Shown: positions 35,578 to 47,241, counted from the stretch's first letter. The stretch is 64,000 nucleotides of DNA from Saccharum officinarum (GCA_020631735.1 CM036170.1:67781737-67845736), one strand, 5' to 3'. Made by a program: numbers and translations. The notes: a model not told the origin generated them from the letters alone.

Positions 35578-37490
35578 CCATGGGTCACCTTTGGAAGGGT
35601 AGCCATGGGTCACCTTTGGAACGACTCAGGAACCAACTTCGCGAGTTCGATCAGCGCTAGCACTCTCAAGGATTACTCTTCTGCCAAGACGATCAGGACT
35701 TTTAAATCACCTATCCTTGGACTCACGCCTATAGCTCCCTTCCGAGGCGCACTTTATACTTGCCGACTCCCGGCCTGAGTTGAACTACTCGGCTTTGTGG
35801 CCAGTCTCCAGACCCGGCCAACTAAGAGAGGCATGCATTCAACATGAACAGGAAAGGCTCCAAGAATTGGTTCTTAAGCGACACAGACGGAGTCACTGCA
35901 AACTGGCAAGCCTCCGCCCGGTCTTTAGTTCAATTAATACAGGTTCTTTTCCACGATAGCAAATATAGCCAACCGTGCCACATGTATATTCCTATAGTTC
36001 GCAGGTGACAGGAAATCACCTGACTTCTACCGTTTAAAGCAGGGCTAAGCAATCTACTCGATCCTAAGCTACATAGGGTTCATGGTAGTGATATATGGAC
36101 AAGGATTGGATATCAATGCAACAAGTGTTTTCATCCAACACCTATAACTTAATGCAACAATATATATGACATAATATTCAATTGCATTTTAGAAATTAAG
36201 AGACTTATAATGCGCCAGGGCTTGCCTGGGATCCGACACAAGTCAGTCAAGTTAGCTTGCACCGTCTTGACGATGTCTCCACTCTAGGCATGCACTCCAG
36301 GGTCCTTCCATCCTCAGGATGGATCCACCAACACCATCTTTGGGTTTAGCTCCACATCATGTCCTTCACCTGGTGCATCTAGCATACCTAGATGAGATGC
36401 AAGATGCAAGTGCATGAATACATGGAAGTGCAATGGATGATGCATCACAAACAGTAAGCAAGACAAGCATAGTTTACACTAAACACACTTAACTATCATC
36501 AAGATCTCAGGTGCTCTAACTTAACTATCATCAAGACATAAGTCATACTTAGCAACACATGAAGTAAACACATAAAACTATAATCTGTCAAAATCATGAC
36601 TGTAAATAGTAGTTGCTTGTTAACTTCATAACTGGAGTTCTACAGATCCAAATGACATGCAACAAGCATTCTGGAAAGCTTATGAAATTCTCTACATTTC
36701 ATTTATAATCATTACATCATAACTCCAAAGTTTAACATGTCGAATTTACACAAACACAGAAACTGGTCTAACAAGACAGAGAGCAAGCAATTCTGTAACC
36801 AACTTTAAACAGCTATAACTCCTAAACTACTTGGCCAAATGCCACCAAATTTTAACAGAAGCTAGATAAAAGAATTATCTACAACTTTTGTATAAACAAG
36901 TTTCATAACAAAGCACATTATCATGAAGCACTTTGCTAAGTTCCCAGATCTGTCCAGAAACCTCATTTGCAAGAAATAATTATTAACTTATCTTGCAAAC
37001 ATATAATTGGACAAAACCAACTTTACCAACATGTCACACATGACTAATGAACACCAGAAAACATAGTGTCCATTACTAAATAAATTCTGTTAATACATTT
37101 CTTAATTTATTTATATAATTAGGTGGAATTATGAACACATATCAAAAGTGCACAATAAATTCTACCAAAATTACAGTGTTCTACATATGCTCCGAATAGT
37201 ATACTGTACAAATTTCATGCCAATTGAGTAAGCATAGCAACCTCTATGAAAAAGACAATTTGCTATTACAAGAAATCATGTGAGAGAAAAATACACTAAT
37301 AACTCACTCATACAGCAACCCAAATTCATGAAATTTTTACCACACATCAATCATCAAATGAGTAGCATGCCACAAAAATTTCACTTCATTTGGAGCCCTA
37401 CAACTGCAATTATGAAAAAGACAAATGCAACTAGCATTGAATACCTAAAGGCATAAATCTATTTTTACAACTAAAACTTAGTCTAAAACA
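35578..37490 (-). mobile_element. Chromovirus-type LTR fragment
   Basis: It follows the order of the chromovirus E LTR on the same strand: phrases like 'ccggccaacta', 'ttcaacatgaac', 'cgactcaggaac', 'acgatagc', 'ggtgacaggaaatcacctgacttctaccgt' and 'gcagggctaagca'. Both ends are truncated and no internal region adjoins. The right limit is approximate. Confidence 0.55.
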
Positions 37491-39462
37491 TGCCATATTA
37501 TATCACTAAAAACAATCAAGGGTTAAGTCACTACGAGCTCTCATAAACTAGCTACACTAAAGAGCTCAACTAGGTGACAAGCTATACTAGCAAAGATAAT
37601 ACAAGCTCTCAAAACTAATTACATTAAAGAGCTTGTTACAACTAGTTTGCGGAAAGTAAAAGAGAGGTATGTGATCTTAATATCGCCGCGTCGAGGAAAG
37701 ATACAATCACAATAATATGAAGACCAATCACCGGGAGAAATCCAAGAAATCAATCACAAAGGTGACACATAATTTTTCTCTCGAGGTTCACGTGCTTGCC
37801 GGCACGCTAGTCCCCGTTGTGTCGACCAACACTATATGGTTCAGCGGCTAATTGGGAATCCACACCCAAGCTCTCCAAGAACACCACAAGAACCTACCGC
37901 TAGTGAGGTAACTCAATGACACACACAATATATTAGAGCTACCTTATGGCTCTTCGCCGGGGAAGGTGCAAAGCCCCTCACAAGTCGCCGGAGCCAGCCA
38001 CGAACAACCTCCAACTCGTGCCGGACCTCCTCCGCTGCTCCAAGCCGTCTAGGTGGCGGCAACCACCAAGAGAAACAAGAATCCCGTAGCAAATGAACAC
38101 CCAAGTGCCAACTAGATGCAAACTCACAAGCAAATGCACTTGAAATCACTCAATCTCACTTTGATTAGGCAATCAAGCAAGGGAGATGAGTGGGAGGGGA
38201 TGTGCTCAGCTCAAGAGGATGTTAGAGAGTCAAAATGTCTAAGAGAGACCTCCCCAAACCGGCCAAACACATATTTATAAGTAGTCCCAAAGAATAGAGC
38301 CATTAGGGACAATTTGCTACTGCCTGCGTACTGACCGGACGCATCCGGTCAAACTGATCGGACGCGGTCAACGTCCGATCACACCTACGCGACTTCCCCG
38401 ATGAACGCCACGTGTTCTCGTTTTAAATCTCATTCGTTCGATCGTAACGGTCACTTAAAAATACTCATTCACGTACTAGAGTGACCGGACGCGCCGATCA
38501 AAATTGATCGGACACGCCTCGGCGTCTAGTCGTCATGATATGTGATGCTGACCACGCGACCGGACGCGCCGTTGGAACTGACCGGATGCCACAGTGCCAG
38601 CGTCCGATCGATTCCAGTAAGCATCCACACACGACCGGACGTGTCTGGTCGATCGTGACCAGACGCGCCACTACGTCTGAATGATCCTTCACGTTCGCTG
38701 TCCCTCTAGCTCCTGACTGGATGCACCGGTCCCGTGACCGGCCGGACGCGCCGGTGCGAAGCCCTAGCATCCCGGCTGCTGCTGCCACTGACCGGACACG
38801 TCCGGTCAAGCCGAGACCACGTCTGATCCAGCGCCGGTCAATCCAGTGACCTCCGCTTCACCTCCATTTCTATCCATGATGACTTAGAGAAAATCTCCAC
38901 CTTCGGCGTAGTGGAAAAATATGCATTTGCTTCCACGAAAAGCGCCAAATCCCGCCTCGCAAGCTTAGCGGGAGGGAGAGAGGGTCCCAAACCCATCTCT
39001 ACCGCTCAAACTCTACTGCCTTCATAAATGTGCTAACATTACCAAGTGTATATCACCAAGTGCATGTGTGTTAGCATTTTCACAATCATGTTCGAGGCGT
39101 TAAGTTAGCTTACCACTAGATCTAAATGCATATGCAAATAAATCTTCATCTAGTGGCACTTAAATGATCAATAGCCCCAGAAATTCCCCTTTATAGTACG
39201 ACTATCGATCATAAATGTGATCACACCCTCTAGGTGTCTTGATCACCAAAATGCAAAACCCTATTGATACCTTTGCCTTGAGCTCCATAGGGTTGCACTC
39301 CATCTCCTCTTCTTCTCCAAGTATGGCACCAAGTTATCATGATCAACATGCATCTTGCCATCACTTAGGAGTGTACCAATCACCTTTTTCTATCCACACT
39401 CAAGCACATGTGATTAGTACTTAGGTTTCATCAATTAGCCAAAACCAAACTTGGGACTTTCA
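37491..39462 (-). mobile_element. Probable SIRE-like Ty1/copia LTR
   Basis: On the - strand the LTR would begin TGAAAGTCCCAAGTTTGG at 39462, a start I associate with SIRE/Maximus-type grass LTRs. The interior has a cluster of GACCGGACGCG-like words (38330-38840) and a leader-like stretch. No coding region or PBS is visible. The left limit is uncertain. Confidence 0.4.
38330..38840. repeat. Cluster of ACCGGACGC / GCGTCCGGT words
   Basis: About a dozen near-copies of GACCGGACGCG or its reverse complement, some joined as palindromes (for example GACCGGACGCATCCGGTC), at irregular spacing. Several copies carry C-to-T type changes (GATCGGACG, GACCAGACG). Confidence 0.65.
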
Positions 39463-40198
39463 CCCTAGTTGGGCCTAATCGATTCGAATCATCGTTGCTC
39501 CTCGGTTATGGAGACTCGACCCTCTGACCATACATCATAGTTAATCAATGGAACATGGTTACTTATGGATAAGAGATGAGATGAGATGATTAAAGAAGTA
39601 ATTGATTTAGATCAGGTGCAAACCAGATACTATTGATAAACTTAATACGCAGCTAAAACATTGAAAGTAAGGATAAACTTGTAGTAAGTTTTTCTGCAAA
39701 AGTTCTCTTGCTCAAACTTTCCTTAAGCTAGCATACCCTTGGAGTATTTTCTTTTAGTCGGGTAAGACTTGTTGAGTACTCTCAAGTACTCAGGGTTTGT
39801 CAACCCTTGTTATAGGTTCTGACTTGTCCTGCTAATCGAGGTCATGTCGGTGGGCTTGACATGATCTAGATGTCCCTCCAATCTTAGGTGCTTCGTCTAA
39901 AGTTGCTTCTGTAATACTACTCACCTTTTGGAACTTAAGTTTTTACTCGAACATGTTTTGTAATCTATTACAGTAAGTCTTTCGCACTTTGATGTATGAT
40001 ATTTTTGTAACAAATGTTGTAATGTCGTGGTAATTCCATGTTGATCCTGTATGAGTTGTAAAATGTGGATGATTTAGGGTTTCCCCAAGGACACCCGATA
40101 GATTACCAGAGTTATCTAGGTCTCATGTGCAGCAGTTAGAGGTCTTTAGGACAATGATAGGTGCATGTGAGCCATATAATTTGGGTGATTCTACCACA
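39463..40198 (+). mobile_element. Right half of a chromovirus-type LTR
   Basis: It follows the last third of the C LTR: 'cgattcgaatc', then 'gtcgggtaag...tgagta...agtactcagggttt', 'gttataggttctgac', and an end TTCTACCACA at about 40198. No PBS follows, so it is a fragment. Confidence 0.5.
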
Positions 40199-40250
40199 CT
40201 CTGTATGCTATTTCTACTAAGTGTAGACTAACTATGTTAGCCTTTCGATC

Positions 40251-40261
40251 AAAGGGGAGAA
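40251..40261 (+). other. Possible polypurine tract and LTR start
   Basis: AAAGGGGAGAA is followed by TGTTGGAAAAG at 40262, the usual form of a PPT/3' LTR junction. If right, the two minisatellites below lie in an LTR. No matching LTR copy is in the window to test this. Confidence 0.35.
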
Positions 40262-40299
40262 TGTTGGAAAAGTGATGTCGGGCTATTGGATATGGGCCA

Positions 40300-40830
40300 A
40301 CGAAAAACGACATCATCCCCCAACCTTTTCGGTGAGGGTTGACAAAACATGTGCGATAGGGCTTCTTTGCTAGCCTCTCGGCGTGACTTAGTGAAAAAGG
40401 CGCCATCCCCCAACCTTTTTGGCGAGGGATGGCAAAACGTGCGCAATAGGGCTTCGTTGTTAGCCCCTTTGCGCGACAGCGAAAAACGGCGCCGTCCCCC
40501 AACCATTTTCGGCGAGGGATGGCAAAACACGCACAATATGGCTTCGTTGTCAGCCCCTCGGTGTGACTTAGTGAAAAACGGCATTGTCCCCCAACCTTTT
40601 CGATGAAGGATGGCAAAACACGCGCAATAGGGCTTCGTTGTCAGCCCCTCGGTGCGACTTAGTGAAAAACGGCGCCATCCCCCAACCTTTTTGGCGAGGG
40701 ATGGCAAAACATGCGTGATAGGGCTTCGTTGCCAGCCCCTCGGCGCAACTTAGCGAAAAACGGCACCGTCCCCCAACCTTTTCGGTGAGGGATGACGAAA
40801 TGTGCTCCTTGGCATTTTTTGGCAGTGCAA
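40300..40830. repeat. Minisatellite of about 91-bp units, about six copies
   Basis: Units start at CAACCTTTTC-like words at 40321, 40411, 40500, 40592, 40683 and 40774, spacing 89-92 bp. Each holds GGCGAGGGATGGCAAAAC, 'gcaatagggcttcgttg', 'agcccctcgg' and 'gacttagtgaaaaacggc'. Both strands stay open over several units, but the frames shift with the unit length, so I do not call a gene. Confidence 0.85.
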
Positions 40831-41229
40831 GGTCATTGGGCAAATTTCATGTCATTGTGCTTCGTTTGTACGTATCTTTGACAACACGAAAATATTGAGT
40901 TTTTATCATATCTCTGTGTACGAAGAGATTGAAAAGGATGCGTGCGGCGATGGCGATTTACGACTGTGGACATCTTGATCTCATCAAGTATGTTTCTGCG
41001 ATATTGGGGGCCTTACGATGCTAAGGTGCCCCTTACGGCTCATGCGAAATGCTTATATGATGAATGGCTATCATGATGCAGATGGATGCGTTTATGTATA
41101 AAATGGATGTGAAGACATTTTGTTCAAGTTTCACCTTTGCTTTAACTTTGGTGGTCGAAATTTTGAACCTTAGGGTTTTTGTTTCATTTACCTTCAACCT
41201 CGTGTATTTTGTTGGGTCGGAGCCTTAAG

Positions 41230-42005
41230 CCCATACACTTTTCATTTGGCTTCACCCTCGCTTATTTTTGGAGGATCAAAGTGTTTTTAGCCCTTGGGCT
41301 CTTCTCTTCTTCGTCCTCGCGTATTTTTGGAGGATCGAAGTGTTTTAGCCCTTATGCTTTTGAGGTTGAGCTAGCGAATTTGAGAACTTTAGCAAAAATC
41401 CGGTGGCCCAACCTTTTAACTCAACTAGTCCTATCGATATCCGGGCCTTGTTGCAGTCAGGGCTTGTTTTGATATTCGGGTCTAAGACTGCTTGCCTTAG
41501 GAAATATTTAAATAAAGTTTAATGGGGTACAAAGGATTGCCTCATTAACGCCCTTTCGCAAAGGTTTCGTAAAGTAAAAACCCACAAATGTATGCTAGCG
41601 AGAGATGAGTGTTCTCAGTGAAATAATAAGAACCTGCCGATTTGAGAGTTTTCGATATGCTTCGCCCTCGCATTTTCGGAAGATCGAAGTTCTTAGCCCT
41701 TAAGCTTTTCGACATGCTTCGCCCTCGCAATTTCGGAGGGTCGAAGTCCTTAGCCCTTAGTCTTTTCGATATGCTTCGCCCTCGCATTTTCGGAGGGTCG
41801 AAGTCCTTAGCCCTTAGTCTTTTCGATATGCTTCGCCCTCGCATTTTTAGAGTGTCGAAGTTTTAAGTCCTTAGGCTTTTCGATATACTTCGCCCTCGCA
41901 TTTTCGGAGGGTCGAAGTCCTTAGCCCTTAGGCTTTTTATTCGGCTTCGCCCTCGCGTAACTTTGGAGGGTCGAAGTCATCTTTAGCCCTTAGGCTTTTT
42001 CATGG
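41230..42005. repeat. Minisatellite of 57-bp units
   Basis: The word CTTCGCCCTCG occurs at 41660, 41717, 41774, 41831, 41888 and 41945, exactly 57 bp apart each time. Each unit reads on through 'ggagggtcgaagt' and 'agcccttaggctttt'. Two diverged units lie at 41250 and 41309 (59 bp apart) and weaker ones before them; 41380-41640 does not fit. The 19-codon unit on the - strand gives a repeating MRGRSISK-RLRAKDFDPPK peptide. Confidence 0.85.
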
Positions 42006-42430
42006 TCTGAATTTCGATCCTCTCCATGGAATGTCTAGACCACGAGTGCGTACGAATAATATAATAGGAATATTCAGAAATTTTTCTAATGCCCAAATGA
42101 TAACATTAAATGTGCTAGTGAGCGAATTAAGTAAAGAAGAACAATATTAATTGAAAGGATTAGTTCCTAGGTGCTATATATGTCAATTTGTGTTTGAAGG
42201 TAGCCTCTCCGTGACAACCAGCCGGAGGACTGTGAAGCCAATTCATGAACGCGCATGAGCAGACGAGAATATATAGCGTCTTTCTCTGGACGTTCTGAAA
42301 AATTGCATAATATGTTTTGTATACTGTTGAGGTAAAAATAGAAGGCGAAGACCCTTCTTAAAAGAGTACATCTCCTATAACTACCAAATGATGGAACACC
42401 ATTTGTTGAGCTGAAACTTCAGTGGGAAAC
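42006..42430. other. Unassigned sequence
   Basis: I see no gene, terminal repeat or retroelement domain here. Confidence 0.4.
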
Positions 42431-42433
42431 CAA

Positions 42434-42676
42434 GGGTGTGTTCACTTCCTATTCCAACCCAAAATATTTCCTCTTCCACCCATCACATCAAATCTTTCGA
42501 CGCATGTATGGAGTATTAAATGTAGGTAAAAAAGATAACTAATTGCATAGTTTGTCTGTAAATGTCGAGACGAATCTTTTGAGCCTAGTTAGTCCATGAT
42601 TGGATAAATTTTGCCAAATAACAACGAAAGATGCTACAGTAACTTTTCACCTACTTTTCGCGAAGTGAACACACCC
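42434..42676 (+). mobile_element. MITE, 243 bp, copy 1
   Basis: Terminal inverted repeats GGGTGTGTTCACTTC and GAAGTGAACACACCC, flanked by CAA on both sides (42431-42433, 42677-42679). The interior has 'gagacgaatcttttgagcctagttagtccatgattgg' split over words common in grass MITEs. A 3-bp duplication would fit PIF/Harbinger-type (Tourist-like) elements, although TAA/TTA is usual there. Confidence 0.8.
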
Positions 42677-42679
42677 CAA

Positions 42680-43941
42680 GTTTTTGGAGCCTGTAACATT
42701 GGACAGAAAACATTTATTCGCTTCTAGAGGGACCCAATAAGAACTAGGTGTTCGCTGCTGATAGCCATCAACCCTTCGCTGGCACTGAAAATACCAAGAT
42801 CTTATTGGAAGAAAACTGAGTCTAGCCTTTCAGACGATGCCAATGTCCATCCCCCAGCTGGACGGAGACTTTTCACCGCATGCCTCCGCGATACTCTGAA
42901 TACCGAGCGATAACTTCGAGATTTCAATAGAGTGCACATTTCAAGTTAGCGTTTCGGCCCACTTCGCGCTGACTGTTAAACTCCTGCAAAAGTGGAGGCG
43001 AACACACAGTGCAAGTTTGAAAGAAGATTGCATGTAAGCGCAAGATTAGATGCATTATTTTGCAAATCCTGTTAAAAAAATAACAATACAAGAATTCTAG
43101 AAGGGGGGGGCACCGAAATCCAGAAGAGCGATGCGAAACCATGGTGGGCTTATCTTGAGCTTTTTGAAGTTGAAGTGCAAAGCGAAACAGTAGCACATCG
43201 CCTTTTCGCCTGAGTAGCAGGCTAGCAGCACGTTACGTTTCCCCTTTCGTGCGAGAACACTGCAGGCGGTTTCCTTCATCTGCGGAGTTCAGTATCGCCT
43301 GTGCTGGTGAAATGATGATGACCCTTGTCGTAGGCAGAATCCTCTTGTGGAGTGTCTGATTTTGTCCTGAATTTGCTTGAGCTGCTTCTGAGGATGCGAA
43401 GATAGCTTCGCCTCGGGAGTCGGGACAGAAACAATCGTTGGTAAGTGCCTGCAAGCACGTTTAGCTTAAGCGAAAAGGATATTAGGGTTCGATCCTTGCA
43501 GGTAGCAGTTGATTAGCTCAGCGGTTTGGAGTAATAAATAAATAAAAATGCTAGGTCGCAAAAACTTGCATGACGGATGGAAAATTGAAAAGAAAAAAAG
43601 GCGATTCGCAAAACTGTGTTTGCGAGTTAAGCCCACCAAAATGCATAAAAACTAACGCGAGCTCTTAGCAGAAGCTTATTGGGCGAGATAGCCTGGCTGC
43701 TCCTCTTGCTTGGTGTCTGCGAAAAGATATAGCAGGTGTATCCACGAAAAAGGTAACCGTCCTGTGTATTTGCAGCGAGTGTTTTTGGAAGAAAGTTGTT
43801 GTTTGTTAGAGCGAAAGCTTAAAAGCCTTAAGACGGCTAGTTTTTCAGAAAAGGGATTCCTGATAGGGCGGCAACAACGTTTCGCTGTACTGCGAAGTTG
43901 CTTTGGCTGGCCGCTCCATTTTGGAGCTTGTCGAAGACGTA
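42680..43941. other. Unassigned sequence rich in GCGAA / TTCGC words
   Basis: No conserved coding domain is visible. Words such as GCGAAAAG, TTTCGC and GCGAAA recur on both strands here and again at 44504-45510. A non-autonomous DNA transposon with subterminal repeats is one possibility. Confidence 0.3.
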
Positions 43942-44176
43942 CTCCCTCTGTCCCTATTTAAATGTCGTTTCCGGTTTTCGTGCTACAAGTTTGACTCGAT
44001 TTGTAAAAAATACGTGCAATATTTTTATCTTCAAATAAATTTATCAAAAAACTAGATTTAAAGATCTATCAAATGATACCAATTATGTATTATAAATATT
44101 AATATTTTTTAATATATATTTTGTTAAAGTTGTTTCTCGGGAAGTGAAAGCGACAAATATTTAGGGACGGAGGGAG
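43942..44176. mobile_element. Stowaway MITE
   Basis: Terminal inverted repeats CTCCCTCTGTCCC and GGGACGGAGGGAG with a TA duplication on each side (43940-43941 and 44177-44178). Length 235 bp. These are the hallmarks of the Tc1/mariner-related Stowaway group. Confidence 0.9.
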
Positions 44177-44257
44177 TATATGTGAAGTCGCTTTCGGTTT
44201 AGAAGCTTCCTAGGAGCTCGAATAGAGATCACCAGAATCTTTTCGGGGGGTAACGAA

Positions 44258-44500
44258 GGGTGTGTTCACTTCGCGAAAAGCAGGTGAAAAGTTACTGTAG
44301 CATCTTTCGTTGTTATTTGACAAAATTTGTCCAATCATGGACTAACTATGCTCAAAAGATTCGTCCCGACATTTACAGACAAAATATGCAATTAGTTATC
44401 TTTTTTACCTACATTTAATGCTCCATGCATGCGTCGAAAGATTTGATGTGATGGGTGGAAGAGGAAATATTTTGGGTTGGGATGGGAAGTGAACAAGGCC
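44258..44500 (-). mobile_element. MITE, 243 bp, copy 2 (inverted)
   Basis: Same family and same length as copy 1 but in reverse orientation. Ends are GGGTGTGTTCACTTC and GAAGTGAACAAGGCC (the last five bases changed), flanked by GAA on both sides (44255-44257, 44501-44503). Confidence 0.8.
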
Positions 44501-44503
44501 GAA

Positions 44504-45374
44504 ATCGAAACAAAAACCAGCTTACTTCGCTCATCAAAAACATGTCGTACGGAGCGAAAGGCAGACCTGAGTTGTGAGGAGTTTTGTGTTCTTCTTCGTT
44601 GCTGAAGATGTTCTCCGGAAATTATGAATGAGAAACTAGCAGCAGTACACGTGCCATCATGAAAACACGTGGTACAATATTCATCTATGCTGAACTTGGA
44701 TGGGAAAAAACTAATGAGTTGTTTGCTACACCGAACGTAAAGGCATTGGCAGCGGTTCTTATCTTTTCGGTTGGCTTGCTGAGCCGAAGTTGATGTCCCA
44801 AAAGAGGGCCAGGACGTTTGAAGGTCCGGAGTAGTCCTGCGAAAAGGTCCACAGTAAACTTACCAAAAGGTTAGACTGGTGGCAGAATCCGAATTTCATC
44901 TGAGGTTTGCCTTCCCTTGGTCGAAGTGACGCTGTAATATCCTCGGTGCTTTTCGAAGTACTAGGTCGAAGCTGGTGGGACATATTGGACTCGTACGCAA
45001 TATATGTTAGACGAGATTAGCAATAATACAAATCCATATTTTTTGCGAGAGGGGGAGAGTGATTTACGTGGAGTCGTGGACGTATGCGGCTAGCTGGAGT
45101 TGAGCCCGAAATAGCTGCTATTTCTCTGAACGTGCCTGCCGCACTGCCGAAGTAGTGCTCGAGCGTGCTAAAGGGTGCGAAGTCGTATTCGAGCAAATGC
45201 CGTCTGAAGCGGTACCGTTCGTTCGAACTTATCAGCTGTACCGTTTCAACGAAATAATATTATTTTTCTTTCACAACAAATCAGCATCAGCTATTTTTTC
45301 AACCAGCCGAACAGGGTTGGCAAAAGAACTTGTGAAAACAAATGAAAGTATTCAATAAATAAAAAATGCAATCA
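44504..45374. other. Unassigned sequence
   Basis: No coding domain. A segment at about 45215-45320 ending CCAGCCGAACAGGG resembles the end of a common grass hAT-type MITE, but the other end is not seen. Confidence 0.3.
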
Positions 45375-45510
45375 GGCGAAAGGTTCAGACGTGCTTTCGC
45401 AGCGTTTGTCAGGCGAAAGGGCAGCTGTGCTTTCGCTTAGGTAGACAATTATCGAGCAATCCTTAATCACGAAAGCAGCGTTTGTCAAGCCGTGCTTTCG
45501 CTGAATACTT
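45375..45510. repeat. Clustered GCGAAAGG / GTGCTTTCGC short repeats
   Basis: GCGAAAGG occurs at 45376 and 45413, GTGCTTTCGC at 45391, 45427 and 45492, and GCGTTTGTCA at 45402 and 45478. The two words are partly reverse complements, so the array could fold. It could be a transposon subterminal region. Confidence 0.5.
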
Positions 45511-45835
45511 AGGGCATGTACAACCGAAAGGCAGGGTCCGTCTCTAAACGCCTTGAATCTATCGTATAGACAAACATAAAGATAGGTCATACAACCCACA
45601 GACCGGAGTCTGTCTATAAACTATTTAATGCTTTGCATGGAGTTAGGATCAACTATAAATAAATTTTTGTATACCATTGTGTGGTTATTTGATAGAAAAT
45701 ATATCCAAGATAAATAAGAGCAACATGATTACAAATATTTTTTTAGAAACCATCAATATAATAATTATGTTATATATAGTTGTAACGCCTTTGTCTAATT
45801 TCCTTGGTTTCTATAGCGTTGCCATATATGGTCGA

Positions 45836-46072
45836 TTAGATTTTTCTTGAGTTTCCTATGTATTGGCCAAGTTCTGATAGCGGAATTTTCAATTCGTCAT
45901 TTCTTGGAGGGCGTAAATATTCTTTACCAAAACATTCAATCACGCCTTCAGCAAATTTTCCCAAGATGATCAAAGAGGGAGTGAGTTCACACATCGTAGA
46001 CGGTGATCTCAGTTTTATGAGAACAAATAGCATTACAGATAGAAACATATTGGTAGCCTTTGTCAGATTCAT
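45836..46072 (-). pseudogene. Possible PIF/Harbinger transposase relic
   Basis: The 78-codon frame contains SPSTMCELTPSL and FGKEYLRPPRNDE, loosely like the region before the catalytic domain of plant PIF/Harbinger (ALP1-like) transposases. The catalytic D-G-T-H motif is not seen. Host-gene debris is the alternative. Confidence 0.3.
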
Positions 46073-46352
46073 TCATTAGAAAAATTCACAAAATAGCATC
46101 AGGTAGATAGATAACTAACAGATAGACCCCCAAAAAAATATAAGGTAGATAGATAAGCAAAGCACCCAAACAGCTAAATGCTCACTGACAACATATTTGG
46201 TTCAATCAGACCATACATTGCAGTAGGTGCCAAACAGTGCATTACTTTCCTTCTGCTCTGGTAAATTTGATAGTGGGTAAGACACTGATATGAAACAGCA
46301 TGTTCACACTGATATGAAACAGTAACATTCAGTAGCAAAATTCAGTACTAAA

Positions 46353-46430
46353 CTTCAATTTTCAGACAGCATATTTGGCTTCAGTTTTCAGACAGCATAT
46401 TGGGCTTCAGTTTTCAGACAACATTCAAGC
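46353..46430. repeat. 26-bp tandem repeat, three copies
   Basis: CTTCAGTTTTCAGACAGCAT-type units start at 46353, 46379 and 46405. Confidence 0.8.
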
Positions 46431-46774
46431 TTATCGGATGATAACTTCTGCTGCAGTTCTAGTACCTTGACATGAAGTATATGATATTGTTTCTGTGTTA
46501 GCATGTGGACAACAGCATGTTGATACAGAGACAGAACAGCCCACGGTCATCTAGCAGGTCAAGAAAATTTCACAATGGCATGGGCAAAACCAAATCGCAT
46601 TCTTAGACTGAATGTATAAAGTTCCTGCATGTATCCTGTATCATTCATATTACTTATAATACAGAAAAGTAGCCTGGCTCATAATTCGAATTTTTTTTTA
46701 TTTTTAGCCCAAATTTGAAACAAATTTTAAATTTAACCCACATTTGAATTTTTTTTTAAATCTAACCCGTTTGG

Positions 46775-46932
46775 CCCCGCCACCATGCATGGCGGGGCAA
46801 ATGCACTGAACCCCGCCATGCATGGTGGCGGGGTGCAGGTCCCACGTGGCACGCTGTAGGCCAGCGTGGAAAGGAGTAACCCGCCATGATGCATGGCGGG
46901 GTACATCTAACCTGCCATGAATCATGGCGGGG
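46775..46932. repeat. Four palindromic CCCCGCCATGCATGGCGGGG-type motifs
   Basis: Copies lie at 46775-46797, 46811-46833, 46880-46901 and 46911-46932. The second is the exact reverse complement of the first, 13 bp away, so the pair can form a 23-bp perfect hairpin. The centre CATGCATG is an RY/Sph-type B3-factor motif. The cluster lies about 310 bp upstream of the ATG of the GRF gene fragment and may be its promoter. Confidence 0.75.
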
Positions 46933-47241
46933 TACAACCCCGCCCATTTAAAAGCCCGGGCACTTCTTGTTTTTGGCCATTCATCTATTCCATTTCCCGC
47001 AGCGCCCCTCTCCGCCCCAGGACCGAGCTCCCCTCCCCTCGGCGCCCCTCCCGCCTAGGGCCCCTCCCCGTCGGCTACCGGCCCATCGTCGGACCTTGTT
47101 CCGGCCACCCCTTCTCTGCGTCCATCGTTGTAGTATGTTTGGTTAATGTAGTTAGTAAAGTTATATTAGTTTTTATCGTATTGATATTGTACATTATATA
47201 AGTGATATGTGTTTTGTGTAGAAATCATTTCGTGTTATTAG

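Noticed and set aside
40191..40843. Protein-coding gene across the 91-bp array
   Set aside because: Frames shift with unit length and both strands are open; better explained as repeat.
40300..42005. CRISPR-like array
   Set aside because: Repeats are contiguous tandem units without unique spacers, in a plant genome context.
45215..45320. Complete hAT-type MITE
   Set aside because: Only the CCAGCCGAACAGGG-type end is visible; no opposite end or duplication found.
45858..46079. Plus-strand ORF of 73 aa
   Set aside because: Antisense to the possible transposase relic and without recognisable domain.
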